Assembly (NCBI GenBank): GCA_013176395.1
Contig: JABMLP010000008.1
Coordinates: 1,488,001 to 1,552,000, forward strand
Origin: Venturia oleaginea
Lineage: Eukaryota > Ascomycota > Dothideomycetes > Venturiales > Venturiaceae
Length of the DNA stretch: 64,000 nucleotides
Reading direction: 5' to 3'
Shown here piece by piece: positions 21,240-31,122 of the stretch. Positions within the stretch are counted from its first letter, which is position 1; every line of letters starts with the position of its first letter. Below the pieces are notes generated by a model that was given only the letters and a program-made list of their open reading frames with translations, did not search any database and had not been told where the DNA came from. The translations under genes and the position numbers were made by a program.

Positions 21240-22168
21240 CTAATAACTCCTAGCATACCTCTCATCCATAAACTCCCTCACCGTCATCCCGCCTCCCTGA
21301 ACCTCACTTCCATCAAGAGGTTTAATGACGTACTCCAGATTCCCATCGAAGAAAAAAGGCACAGAACATCTATCCCCAACACTCGTATTAACAACCTGAT
21401 GGACGTTAATCATATACAACCCCTTCGTCCACGTATCAAGCATATCACCCACATTCACCACGTAAGCATCTGGGTTCGGCGAGACGTCAATCTATTCCCC
21501 CGAACCTTGATTACGAACCTGTAACCCACCACTCCCATGCTGAAGCAGCAAAGTTATAGCACCGAAAACCGTATGTGCTCCTGCGCCGAGTTGCTCTTTA
21601 TCCGAAAAATCGAATTGAGGCGGGTAATGTAGTAATCTCACTACAGCCAGAGGATCTGAACAAAAGTCATCAAATATAGCTTTCCTCCCATTTGGTAGGC
21701 CTTCAGCCAAAATCTGCATAATCACCAACGCGATCTCACAAAGCCGGTTCCGATACTCCAAAACCGGCTCTTTCAACTCATCCCCTGGGATCAACCTCGT
21801 ATCAGGCCAATTATTCGGATGCTTGTAAGATTCATATTCATCTCCGGACCAACGAAAAACCCCATTTCAAATCTGGTTTGGCGCCATATTGCAGTGTTTG
21901 GCCACCCATAATCTCGTATCCTCTTCCTCCAACAACGCTTTTGATTTTTTCTTTTTCGTCGGCGGGGAGAGCAAATAATTTTTTAGAGCCGGCGAAGACC
22001 TTTTCTTGGAGGGAGGGGGGGATGCCGTAGCCAAGGAGTTGGAAGAAGCCGCTTGTGCGGGCAGGCGTTTGCGACGGAGGTTATTAATTCTTGGCCGGCG
22101 GGAGAGGAAGGGGAGGTGAGGTAGGGTGAGATGTCAACGGCTGGAATCGTGAATTCGGGGATTGTCAT
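21240..22168 (-). pseudogene. 2OG-Fe(II) oxygenase (isopenicillin N synthase-like), disabled
   Basis: Pieces in order on the reverse strand: the N-terminus (MTIPEFTIPAVDISPYL) from 22168; a frameshift near 22070 from one extra base in a C run; F-F-Q-L-L-G-Y-G-I-P and L-F-A-L-P-A-D-E-K in the next frame; a further shift near 21865; then 21794-21492 and 21461-21240. A TAG replaces Trp after Q-G-S-G-E at about 21507. The iron-binding H-x-D reads H-T-V, so the Asp ligand is gone; the second His (V-H-Q-V-V-N) and the R-x-S motif (D-R-C-S-V-P) remain. The family oxidises small molecules, often in secondary metabolism. This copy cannot be functional. Confidence 0.8.
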
Positions 22169-22774
22169 TTTGAAATGTGTTTGTTGCTGTTGATTCTGTG
22201 GGGGGAATCTGTGACTGCTGCTGATCTGGTGACTTTTTTATCGATGTCTTGGTCGGGTAACGGAGGCTGGTCGAGGAGGGCGGTTTTGATGTTTCGTTGT
22301 GTGGCTTTTATATAGGATTTAGGGAAATGAAGCTTCATCATTGATATGGAAAGTTGTGATATTGTCTTCGGCCGCAGAGATCCGATCTTAACTAGTACTT
22401 TGATAGACAGCTTTCCGATAAGGTGGGGCAAGCTCATTCGCAAGCATCCCATACTGTCAGTAGGAGTAAGAACGCCGGCAATTGGTCACGTCGATTTTCG
22501 CCCTTCTTCCCATATTCAACCACCGAACGACGTCGTAATAATTTGAAAAAAGAAAGAGAAGATAGGAATTACCTCTCTAGATAATCAACAGCTTTAGTGT
22601 AATTTATTGCGGCCGTTGTGCTACTTGAATGTCGATTTCTATCGCGATTTTGGGGTGACCAATTGCCCGTGTTATTACTCCCCCTGACAGTCCATGTACC
22701 ATACCACATCGGGCAACTCCGCTGCTGCACGTGACAGATTTCCTCTGAGTCTGAAATTGATGCCCTTCTACTCC
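22169..22774. other. Gene-free stretch
   Basis: No convincing frame. It ends at the first copy of the 14-base direct repeat that flanks the next insertion. Confidence 0.45.
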
Positions 22775-24402
22775 AGAGTAACAGTCAAAACAGCACACAC
22801 AGCGAGAACTCAATTTTTGGAATTTACAGAAGTATCATCTAAAGATCATCAAAACACCTCTGCCAGTGGCCGCTCCGGCCTCTAGAGGCCATCGCGCGTC
22901 CCTCAGCGTCGATGAGATATCTCTAGAGTCGCCGTCGCGGCCACGGCAGAGCAAGCAGACGAATACATGAGCAAGCTACACGAACGATGCGTCCACCAAA
23001 GACAACAGCAACCATCTAGTCACTATCTCCCGGCTAGTCCATCACCCCAGATGACACTGCAACGCTCCGAGTCGACGAGTCACTGCTAGAACGGCAATAC
23101 CTTCAACACATCTCAAACACCAGACGCCCGGTGCGCAACAATCGGCACCACACACCACTGCAACGACTAGACAATCTCTCCCAACGTCTTGGCAAACCGT
23201 CCTGCTACAAGCTGTTGCCCAGAGCCTTGAGCCTCTCCCCAAACTGTTGCGTCCCAGTTATGGCATTGGCAAGAGTAGGTGCGCGACACAGTAAGTAGTA
23301 AGGACGCATAGAAGGAGCCTATTGGCGGCAAATCCCCTCCCTGTAAGCTAGCAGACGTAGCCTTGAGCCTCTCCCCAGACTGTTGCGTCCCAGTTATGGC
23401 TGTGGCAAGAGTAGGTGCGCGATATAGCAAGCAGGGAGAGCGACTAGCAGCAGATAGGCTCCGACTATAAGACGACAGGTCTACAACACAATCGGTGCGA
23501 CACGATACGGCAGCTGCTAGAGAACCTCATCTACTATCGTCTCCGCAAACCGTCCTGCTGCAAGCTGATGTCCAGAGCCTTGAGCCTCTCCCCAAACTGT
23601 TGCCTCCCAGTTATGGCATTGGCAAGAGTAGGTGCGCAACACAGTAAGCAGTAAGGACGTATAGAAGGAGCTTATTGGCGGCAAATCCCCTCCCTACAAG
23701 CCAGCAGACGTAGCCTTGAGCCTCTCCCCAGACTGTTGCGTCCCAGTTATGGCATTGGCAAGAGTAGGAGCGCGATATAGCAAGTAGGAAGAGCGACTAG
23801 CAGCAGGTAGGCTCCGACTATAAGACGGCAGGTCTATAGCACGATCGGCGCCATACAATACGGCAGCTACCAGACAGCCTCGTCCACGGGCATACCCGGA
23901 GTATCACACCCAAGCAGCGAAATCACGACTACGATGGTTACTATTGTCTCCAGCATCACACAACCAAATACACCGCCGCATAGGAATCTGGTGCAAGGCA
24001 ACTTTCACAAGCAGAAACATACTTAGGGAACCCATTGGCCTTGAGGGATAAGGCGAAACAGATAGACAAAGCTGAGCATTAGAGGGAGACTGTAGGTAAA
24101 AGGTTAGCGAAACACGAGGCATTGCCTCTTGAGTCTACATAGCACAGATATACTAGCAGAATAACCAGTATCTACAAGAGCCAGCGGGCATTTGGAGATA
24201 CTGGTTAAGGGAAAAGAGGGAGGACGGAGGGGACAGCTGGTCTTGTTTCAGTGAACGGGGCGAAGTGGGGCGCGGTGGATTATATAATCTATCACGTGTC
24301 GGCTGTCTGATGAAGTCCTCCTAACCGGACATAGCTGCCTGATTAAGCGGCTGCAACCGAGTAGGATAAAATCAATCAATCAATCAATCCAGAGTAACAG
24401 TC
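22775..24402 (+). mobile_element. 1.6-kb insertion, candidate non-autonomous non-LTR retroelement
   Basis: The same 14 bases (CCAGAGTAACAGTC) occur at 22775-22788 and 24389-24402. The insert's right end is GATAAAATCAATCAATCAATCAAT, a simple-repeat tail directly before the second copy. A long target duplication plus a repeat tail is the signature of target-primed insertion by LINE machinery. No reverse transcriptase frame is present. The body holds a higher-order tandem repeat, described separately. The classification is inference. Confidence 0.5.
23198..23840 (+). repeat. Two 350-base tandem units, each with two internal copies
   Basis: The block AGCCTTGAGCCTCTCCCC followed by CTGTTG..TCCCAGTTATGGC occurs at about 23222, 23360, 23577 and 23713, so spacing alternates between about 137 and 216 bases. 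AAACCGTCCTGCT starts each larger unit, at about 23198 and 23548. No coding potential. Confidence 0.85.
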
Positions 24403-25655
24403 CGCTAAACATATTTCAAGTCCGATTCAGCCGCCTCGAATGCAATGTCGCAGAGGGTGGCGTGAATCATGTGGCAAACCGTGGGATCAGAATCATGTCC
24501 GGCTTCGATGTCAAGGAGGCGGAATTGGTCTTCGTCCAACGGACAGTAACCATGCTTTGCGTGCTTGTGCTTCGATGGGGTCGCGGGTTGGAGGTTTCAG
24601 AGCCACATATTGGAATATCTGCACAAGATCTTCAGCAAAGCAGATGTTACCCCCATCGTAACTGCTGATGTCTGGACGGCGGCAGTATTTCGAGCGAGAA
24701 GTAGCGGATAGCGGCTCCATGTTGTGAATTTAATGAACTGAAGGAGGAAATCCAGGACATCTTCCATTGACTATGGGTGAAAAGCTCGACCTGGCTATGC
24801 TGGGAGCCAAGTCATGCATGCAAGAACTGGGGCTGTGTTGCGATTAGTGATCTTTTCCTCTCTGACCGCACGCTCGTTTGCTTGTTACAGACGAGCGGAG
24901 GCTGAATAGGCCTGGTAATTTTCTGAGCATTGAAAAAGGTGACATTAGTTCTCGTGATTGCTATGCGTATGGAATGAGTGAGGGAGACGATGTAAAATCT
25001 CAGTATTTGCTACGCTACAACTGAAGTCTCCATGGGTCGTTGAAGAATATTGCTGCATGAGATGTGAATGTTTTAGATGGAAGGAAGGAAATGAGTGATA
25101 GAAGCTGCTGATGACTGAGGCTGCTGCGGCGTATGAGCCAGAACGCCCCTGCATACCCGCACCGAAAGTGGACGGGATCAATTGGCCGAATCCTTTCTCT
25201 CCAAACAATAACAACTACTTCTTTCTCATATTTTCCCTCATCATCCCCGACCCTCTCCTAATGCAGATTGTTCAATTCTTTCTGATGGCTTCAGGGGATC
25301 ATTTGAAAGCGTGGTTACAGTGAGGTCAAGTTGTAAGTACCTGGCAATTCATGAATTTGTCTACTTGGAATTGAGCGATATCGATTTCTCTTTGAGTATG
25401 GTATATCGAAGAAAGTTGAGATCCTTTGCCTTAGATTCTGGTTCGCCCGCTACGAGTATTTTGGTACAGTCAGACTCAAAGAGAAAGGTCTGTCGCTTTG
25501 ACTGAGCATAATTTTCCTCCACGTTTCCCATCTATCCTTCTATTCTATTATATTCTACTTCGAACAATAACAACAACTTTTCATGCCCACCTCACGCCAG
25601 TGAGAACACTTCCTTACATCAAAACCTCTGCTACACTACGATACGATAGCAGATC
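24403..25655. other. Gene-free stretch
   Basis: Short frames at 24440-24720 and 24945-25323 show no recognisable domain. The last part is the promoter region of the F-box gene at 25656. Confidence 0.45.
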
Positions 25656-26646
25656 ATGCCCAGTCTTGACGACCTCCCGGTCGAACTCTTGATCGAATGC
25701 TTCAAGCTCTGCCGCGTTGACGATGTGCTCAACCTCCGCTCGACCAGCCAACGATTTGAAAATATTGTTTCAAAACACATCGTCACTATCGCGCCAGCAT
25801 GTATTACCGTCACCTTTTCTGGTATGACTCGGCTACTGAGATTACCATCGCTGGAGCCAACGCCAGACCCAAGTATCCCCGAACCACAGCCTACTACACC
25901 ACCCATATTTGAATGGCTTGTATGGCTTGTCACTCTGAATGGCTTGTATGGTTTGTCACTCTGAATGGCTCGTATGGCTTTTCACTCCGAAGGCGAGATA
26001 TTTCGCATCCACGCTTGTGGCGGGCCCGGACATAGTTCGCTTTTTGGAGTTCTCTCCGTGCATTTCCTCCGAAGATGAAAACGGCGATTGTATCCGATCG
26101 CGTCTCGAACGTGCATTTTGGATTATGAAGCACATATCGGCAATGAGCAAGGGCAGATATAAGACGTCCAAGGGTATCCGAGATCGAAAATACGTCCTAG
26201 AGCAGGAAATAGAAATCCTCGAGTCACAGCGGAATTACATCGCAACTTTGACGCCACAGGATGCCGCCGACTGGTTTTTGACAACATATATGATTTGGCG
26301 AAAAGAATTCTGCCTCCCGAGAGAAGATAGGTTAAGGCTATTTAGACCGAGTCCTTATCAGGAACTTGATCGCGGTAACTGGGTGGAGTGGCTGGTAAAT
26401 CATGAAGGGCCGGAAATGTTCTCGAGACAGTGGCTGCATCGTCTACCAACCGAACGACCTACTGACTTCCATCCTGGAGTATTACACAAGGAAGATGTCA
26501 AGGAATTAATCGAGACGCGCTGGAGCACGACATTACTAGAAGAACGGGAGTTTGCCCGCAGGACCGAGGCTTTGATTCGGAGACGGTGTGATCCTAGACA
26601 CAGCTTTCATAAAAACTTTGATCAGCAGAGAGTTTTCGCACGCTGA
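25656..26646 (+). pseudogene. F-box protein, reading frame broken by a 26-base tandem repeat
   Basis: The frame from ATG 25656 opens with an F-box (L-D-D-L-P-V-E-L-L-I-E-C-F-K-L-C, then L-N-L-R-S-T-S-Q-R-F) and ends at 25964. A second frame, 25939-26646, continues with about 220 residues of helical sequence (W-F-L-T-T-Y-M-I-W-R-K-E-F near its middle) without a stop. They meet in three tandem copies of a 26-base repeat. A single copy would join the two frames directly; three add 52 bases and shift the phase. The gene is therefore either disabled here or saved by splicing I cannot see. F-box proteins act as SCF adaptors; the target is unknown. Confidence 0.65.
25911..25988 (+). repeat. 26-base tandem repeat, three copies, inside the F-box gene
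   Basis: Copies at 25911-25936, 25937-25962 and 25963-25988 begin GAATGGCT(T/C)GTATGG. Copies 1 and 2 differ at one base; copy 3 is more diverged. Because 26 is not a multiple of three, copy number sets the frame. Confidence 0.9.
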
Positions 26647-26985
26647 TGTAGGTTAAAGTGTTGAGGTTATCGAAGGGGGACGAGGTCAGAAGAACATCTT
26701 CTCATTCACAACTTTCTCATCTTCGTTTCGCCGTAGTATTAGTAAATCAGGAAGACCTTTACTACTGTAAAATTAGCGAGTGAATAATTTTCGTGATAAA
26801 ATTGATGAGAAGGGCGTTCTCGCACGCTGATGTATATTGTGAGTATCAATGTTACCGTTAAACAGCAGGGATCTCTGGCACACTGATCTAAATTGTGAGT
26901 GTTGCTATTAATGAACGGATATCAAAGCTAGTAGAATATTTTCACTTCACAACTTTCTTATCTTTATTCTCCCATTCAACCTTCC
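26647..26985. other. Short gene-free stretch with imperfect direct repeats
   Basis: Variants of the end of the F-box gene (TTCTCGCACGCTGATGTA...TTGTGAGT) recur at about 26635, 26815 and 26875. They look like small local duplications. Confidence 0.5.
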
Positions 26986-27195
26986 TCATCTTCTCCCCCC
27001 AGTCAGCTCTCCTTCCTCGATAGAACTCCTCACATCCTCGCAGCCCTTATTTGGAGGATACTCATGCTTGCATTTGTCATGGCGGCAGGAGGTGCATGTA
27101 ATTCGTGGTGTTGCGTTCTCGGTGGCGCATCGGCAGCAATTCCACAAGACGATTTTGGAGATTTTGGGCGCCAGTGATTGGTTCTTGGGTGGCAT
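26986..27195 (-). CDS. Small Cys-rich protein, dispersed family member
   Basis: 69 residues, starting MPPKNQSLAPK. W-N-C-C-R-C at residues 18-23 is followed by N-A-T and C-x2-C-x-H-D-K-C-x-H, the same core as in the tandem array, with His in place of the last Cys. The C-terminus is charged (SSIEEGELTGGRR). It is the only member in the window on the reverse strand, and the end of its frame lies just past the decay zone. Function unknown. Confidence 0.58.
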   Translation of the reverse strand: MPPKNQSLAPKISKIVLWNCCRCATENATPRITCTSCRHDKCKHEYPPNKGCEDVRSSIEEGELTGGRR

Positions 27196-28540
27196 TTTTC
27201 TTGGTTGTTGGATTGGTCTGTGAGTAGTTTGATGGTTGTTTGATGAGGAGCGGGACGTCGATGGGGTTTCGAGGTGAGTTTGATGGAGATGTTGGCGTGG
27301 GTGTTCGTGTGGTGGGTGTCGGGGTTTGATATGGTTTTTCGCAGTTGGTATCCAGATAGATGATTTTGGAGTAGTAATTTAGTTCTTTATGTCCGCTGTT
27401 TGATAAACGTATTGTCAGAGCGATTGAAAAGGATATCGTCTGTTGAGGAGCGGGTCAGCAGATATTTTCTTATGCTGAAGATAGTTGTTAATCCGAGGCC
27501 AGTACAATATCATTTACCTCACGTCATCTTCATGCTGAGTTCTATTCTTGTCCCGCTCAGGTGCTCTCAGCCTGTAAGTAGCTATTGATTGAATTTTGGA
27601 GGATCGACTGTCAAAGAAACACAGCATGTGCACCTTACGTGATGTTTAGCAGCGCTCTTTTATGTCTTGCGAGTTGATTGTGTTGACAAAGTCGTTCTCC
27701 AGAGCATCTGTCCGTCATTTCCACCTTTACACTCACGACCTTGGTAAATTAACCACGCTCTTTGCCATGGTTCTGTAGTCTATTTTTGAACGTTCTGAAA
27801 ACTTCACCTGAAGCTCCAGTGCTGGTCTCAGATCTACTCTTAGATGAAAACCTCACTTGTCCCATTAGAACGGAAAGATTCTGCGAGTTATTCTTGAATG
27901 CGCTCTATCCTCTTGTCCTGAGAGGAACGGCAGTATCAAACCTGACTGAAAAGTCCACTGGAAGGAGAAAGTGAAGGCTTGGGAATGCCTCCCTTCACAT
28001 TTGCAGGGGGTTAGCCGATACGTCCTTGGAAAGTGCCATGAGAGCTGGAGAGATGGGTAACTGAAAGAGGGACTAGATATACGATGCCTTTGAACATATG
28101 AAGGTGATCGTGATGGAGGTACCTGTATCTTACCGTGAGCTGGAGTTGGGTAAGGTAGAGCGTTTTATAATCAGATGCATCAGATAAGATTTGGTGCGTT
28201 AATGAACTTAACCAAACTATCTTTTAATACAAGCACTTCCTCCCTTTATAGATCTCACCGCGTAGATGTGGCCAATCTCCTTGATGAAAGACATGGAGTA
28301 TTTTAATGGTAGAATGCACTTTGCCAAATCCAGTATCTGACGCGCTATGCGGTATCTCCTCCGAGCTCCGATATGTAGACCCGCGTGGAGACGGGATGGA
28401 ACTACAACAATAAATCCTTATATAGGACCTTCCATGGTCTCACCAATTTTACAATCCTATAAGCCTGTCTAGAATGTCTTCTTATTCATGCCAAACATGA
28501 GACCTTGAGTTTTAGCATTGATCTCTCCAATAACCTCATC
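27196..28540. other. Gene-free stretch upstream of the MFS transporter
   Basis: No convincing frame on either strand. The last few hundred bases should contain the transporter promoter. Confidence 0.5.
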
Positions 28541-30566
28541 ATGGCAGAGGCTCTCCTACCATCCCGCGTCCCAGACGAAGCAACGCCCCTCTTACCATCT
28601 CTCACCGAGTTCGAGCAACCCGATAAGACAAATATACGACAGAAGAAAGCCTCACCACTCTTCATAACCACCGCCGCAATCCTCTGGGTCCTTATCATTG
28701 AGTTCGGCGACGAATTGATAAACCCTGCCCAGACACGCGTCTTCGAGTCCATATACTGTCAACTATACTACAAAGATCATGATCCAAGTCTGATTGGCAA
28801 TGACGGCCGTGGAGGCGTCGCTGAGAAATGGTGCAAGATTCCGGTCATTCAAGGGCAAGTTGCGATGCTGAAGGGTTGGCAGAATACATTGAATGGAATT
28901 GGCAGTGAGTGACCTCTAACCATTGCTCTGTGTGACAAAAGTTGCAAGAGAAGGATAGAAATCTCGAAGGAATGAGCATATCTCTCTCTTATAATCGGTC
29001 TTGTGCGCATGCGGAGAGCATAGAGTAGCAATGCTGCCTGAGACCAGGCACGGATTAGATAAAAGGCCAAAACTGTCACAAGATCTGACTGTTGACGACA
29101 CTAACAAAGCCTACAGTGCTCCTATTCTCCCTCCCTTGGGGTTACTTCGCTGACATATACGGACGCCGACCGACACTCTTTCTTGTGGGTCTCGGTTTCT
29201 GGCTTCGGTCTGTTTATGTCCAGATAATCTGCTATTTTGGCATGGTCGTTCCTCTGGAACTTGTCTGGATATCTTCTTTGCATACCATGATAGGTGGGAG
29301 CAGCTCTGTTGCTGCAGCCATGATATATACTGTCATCTCCGATGTCACGCCTGAAGCTGGCAGGTATGTTTTCAGCTCAACAGTGGGTCTGGCCATAGAA
29401 GGCCCTTCTATAAACTTCCTCAATTTAGCGTATAATGCTTAACTTGAGATCAATATCGATATATTTCTGGCAATTTGGTTCCCAGAGTTCGCTAGAAATT
29501 TATCGATAGCGACTCTGAGATGAGAGACTGTTCCTCTACAGCTACATTTATAAGCTCGAGGGAAGTGAAGGGGGCATCAATCAAAGGCCTCACTAAGGCT
29601 TTGACTTTCAAACAAACTCGAAGCTGATCAGATGAAAGAATCACAATCTTCCTACGAGTACAGGCAGCTTCGATCGCGACGCAAGTCTGCGCCCCCATCC
29701 TCAGCGCAGCCTTGATGAATTGGAACCCCTGGGTGCCCATGCTATCGGGCCTTGTAATCATGGCCATACCATTGCTTCTCGTGATCTTCCTTCCAGAGAC
29801 TTTGAATTACAACGCCCCAGCAACTGATTCCAGAAGTACATCTTCATCGTCATCCACCATCACTGCGAAGCCCGAGTCTTCTGTCACGAGAATGTTTCAC
29901 ACCATCAGCTCGTCACTATCATTCTTGGGATCGGACGTTAGGATACTGTTCATCCTTCCAGCATTCTTTCTCCATATGCTCATCCTCAACCGCGACACTC
30001 TACTCCAATACATATCGACTCGCTTTTCCATCTCGATCGCCAGCGCTACGGTGCTCATCTCAGTGCGTTCAGGTCTGATTCTGTTCTCCCTCCTGCTGTT
30101 TCTCCCAGCTATATCGTATATGCTACGCCACCGCTTGCAGCTTTCATCAAAAACATCCGATTTAGTCCTTGCCCAGGGCAGTACCGTCATCATGGGTCTA
30201 GGATTCCTGATGATTGCACTCGCACCTACCATTCCACTTCTCATGGTCGCCATGACATTGAACTCCTTTGGATGGGGCTTGACCTTGTTCCTACGCAGTT
30301 TGATGACCAGCTTGGTCGAGGAACATCATATCGCACGACTCAACACTTTGGTCGGAGTGGTCGATACTGTGGGCTTCATGATTGGATCGCCATTCCTGGC
30401 TTGGGCGTTTGGAGAGGGCCTTGAGCTAGGTGGATGGAGGACTGGGCTGCCTTTCTTGATTTGTGCCGGTGCTCTTGCTGTTGTCGTCGTGTTCCAGGCT
30501 GGGATCACAATTCACCAATATGGAGATCCGCAGCAGGCGAACGAGGCTTTGGCAACAGAGGCATGA
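28541..30566 (+). CDS. Major facilitator superfamily transporter
   Basis: Three exons, 28541-28904, 29117-29363 and 29639-30566, join in phase to 512 residues. Intron 1 (212 bases) has GTGAGT and TACAG ends with a CTAAC branch site. Intron 2 (275 bases) has GTATGT and AAAG ends and contains a dispersed hairpin element. The N-terminus holds A-T-P-L-L-P, common in fungal drug-type transporters. The loop between helices 2 and 3 has G-Y-F-A-D-I-Y-G-R-R-P, the MFS signature, and later F-L-P-E-T-L closes helix 6. About twelve hydrophobic segments are present. It probably exports or imports small molecules at the plasma membrane; the substrate cannot be told. The next gene downstream is dead, so no gene cluster is evident. 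Confidence 0.82.
29451..29510. repeat. Dispersed hairpin element, copy A (MFS intron 2)
   Basis: Left arm 29451-29470 (ATCGATATATTTCTGG core) and right arm 29491-29510 (CTAGAAATTTATCGAT core) are near-perfect reverse complements around a 20-base loop. It lies wholly inside the intron. Confidence 0.7.
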
Positions 30567-31122
30567 CTACCAACACCAGGCCACACGCGGAATTCTGAGA
30601 GCGTCTAGTGGCGACATCGACTCGTTGCCACCCCAGGTAACCAAAGATCGACATCGATAAATTTCCGGCGATTCTGACAATCGATTTTGCAGAGATATGA
30701 TTTCGCGGAGTCGAAGTATAGAGCTGTTATCGCGACTCCTGCAGGTCAAAGGGGGGCATTGAGTTAATGAGGCCGCTGTGGGCTGGGAATGAAAATTGCG
30801 AAGTCGACGCGAGGGCCTGCAATCCTCGTCCTTCCAACTCACAAATGACATCCTTCGGACTTCGAATCACAAGTAATCAGTGTTCTGGCCTGGGTGTCCG
30901 ACTCGTCATAGGGACAGCATTCCCGTGTTATTGTTCTTCATCCTAGTCAACACACGTAATCAAACTATCTTCAGGCTTCCACCGTCTATCATTCATCACA
31001 AAATCAACACCACCGCAACGTCAACAAACTTTCCAAATTGTCTTCAGGCATTGACCTTCCATCGCCGACTTGCCTCGAATCCATTCGCCCCGAACCTCGT
31101 GCCCGACCAACAGTTAGTGGCC
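30567..31122. other. Intergenic stretch with a single hairpin-element arm
   Basis: No gene. At 30646-30667 lies GACATCGATAAATTTCCGG, matching one arm of the dispersed hairpin family, followed at about 30678 by a poorer partner (CAATCGATTTTGC). The rest would be 3' and 5' untranslated or promoter sequence. Confidence 0.5.

Noticed and set aside
28505..28540. Earlier start of the MFS transporter
   Set aside because: The upstream extension begins at TTG; the ATG at 28541 gives the usual N-terminus.
29395..29640. The MFS gene as a pseudogene with a 300-base insertion
   Set aside because: GTATGT and AAAG splice sites remove the segment exactly in phase and restore conserved sequence, so I treat it as an intron.
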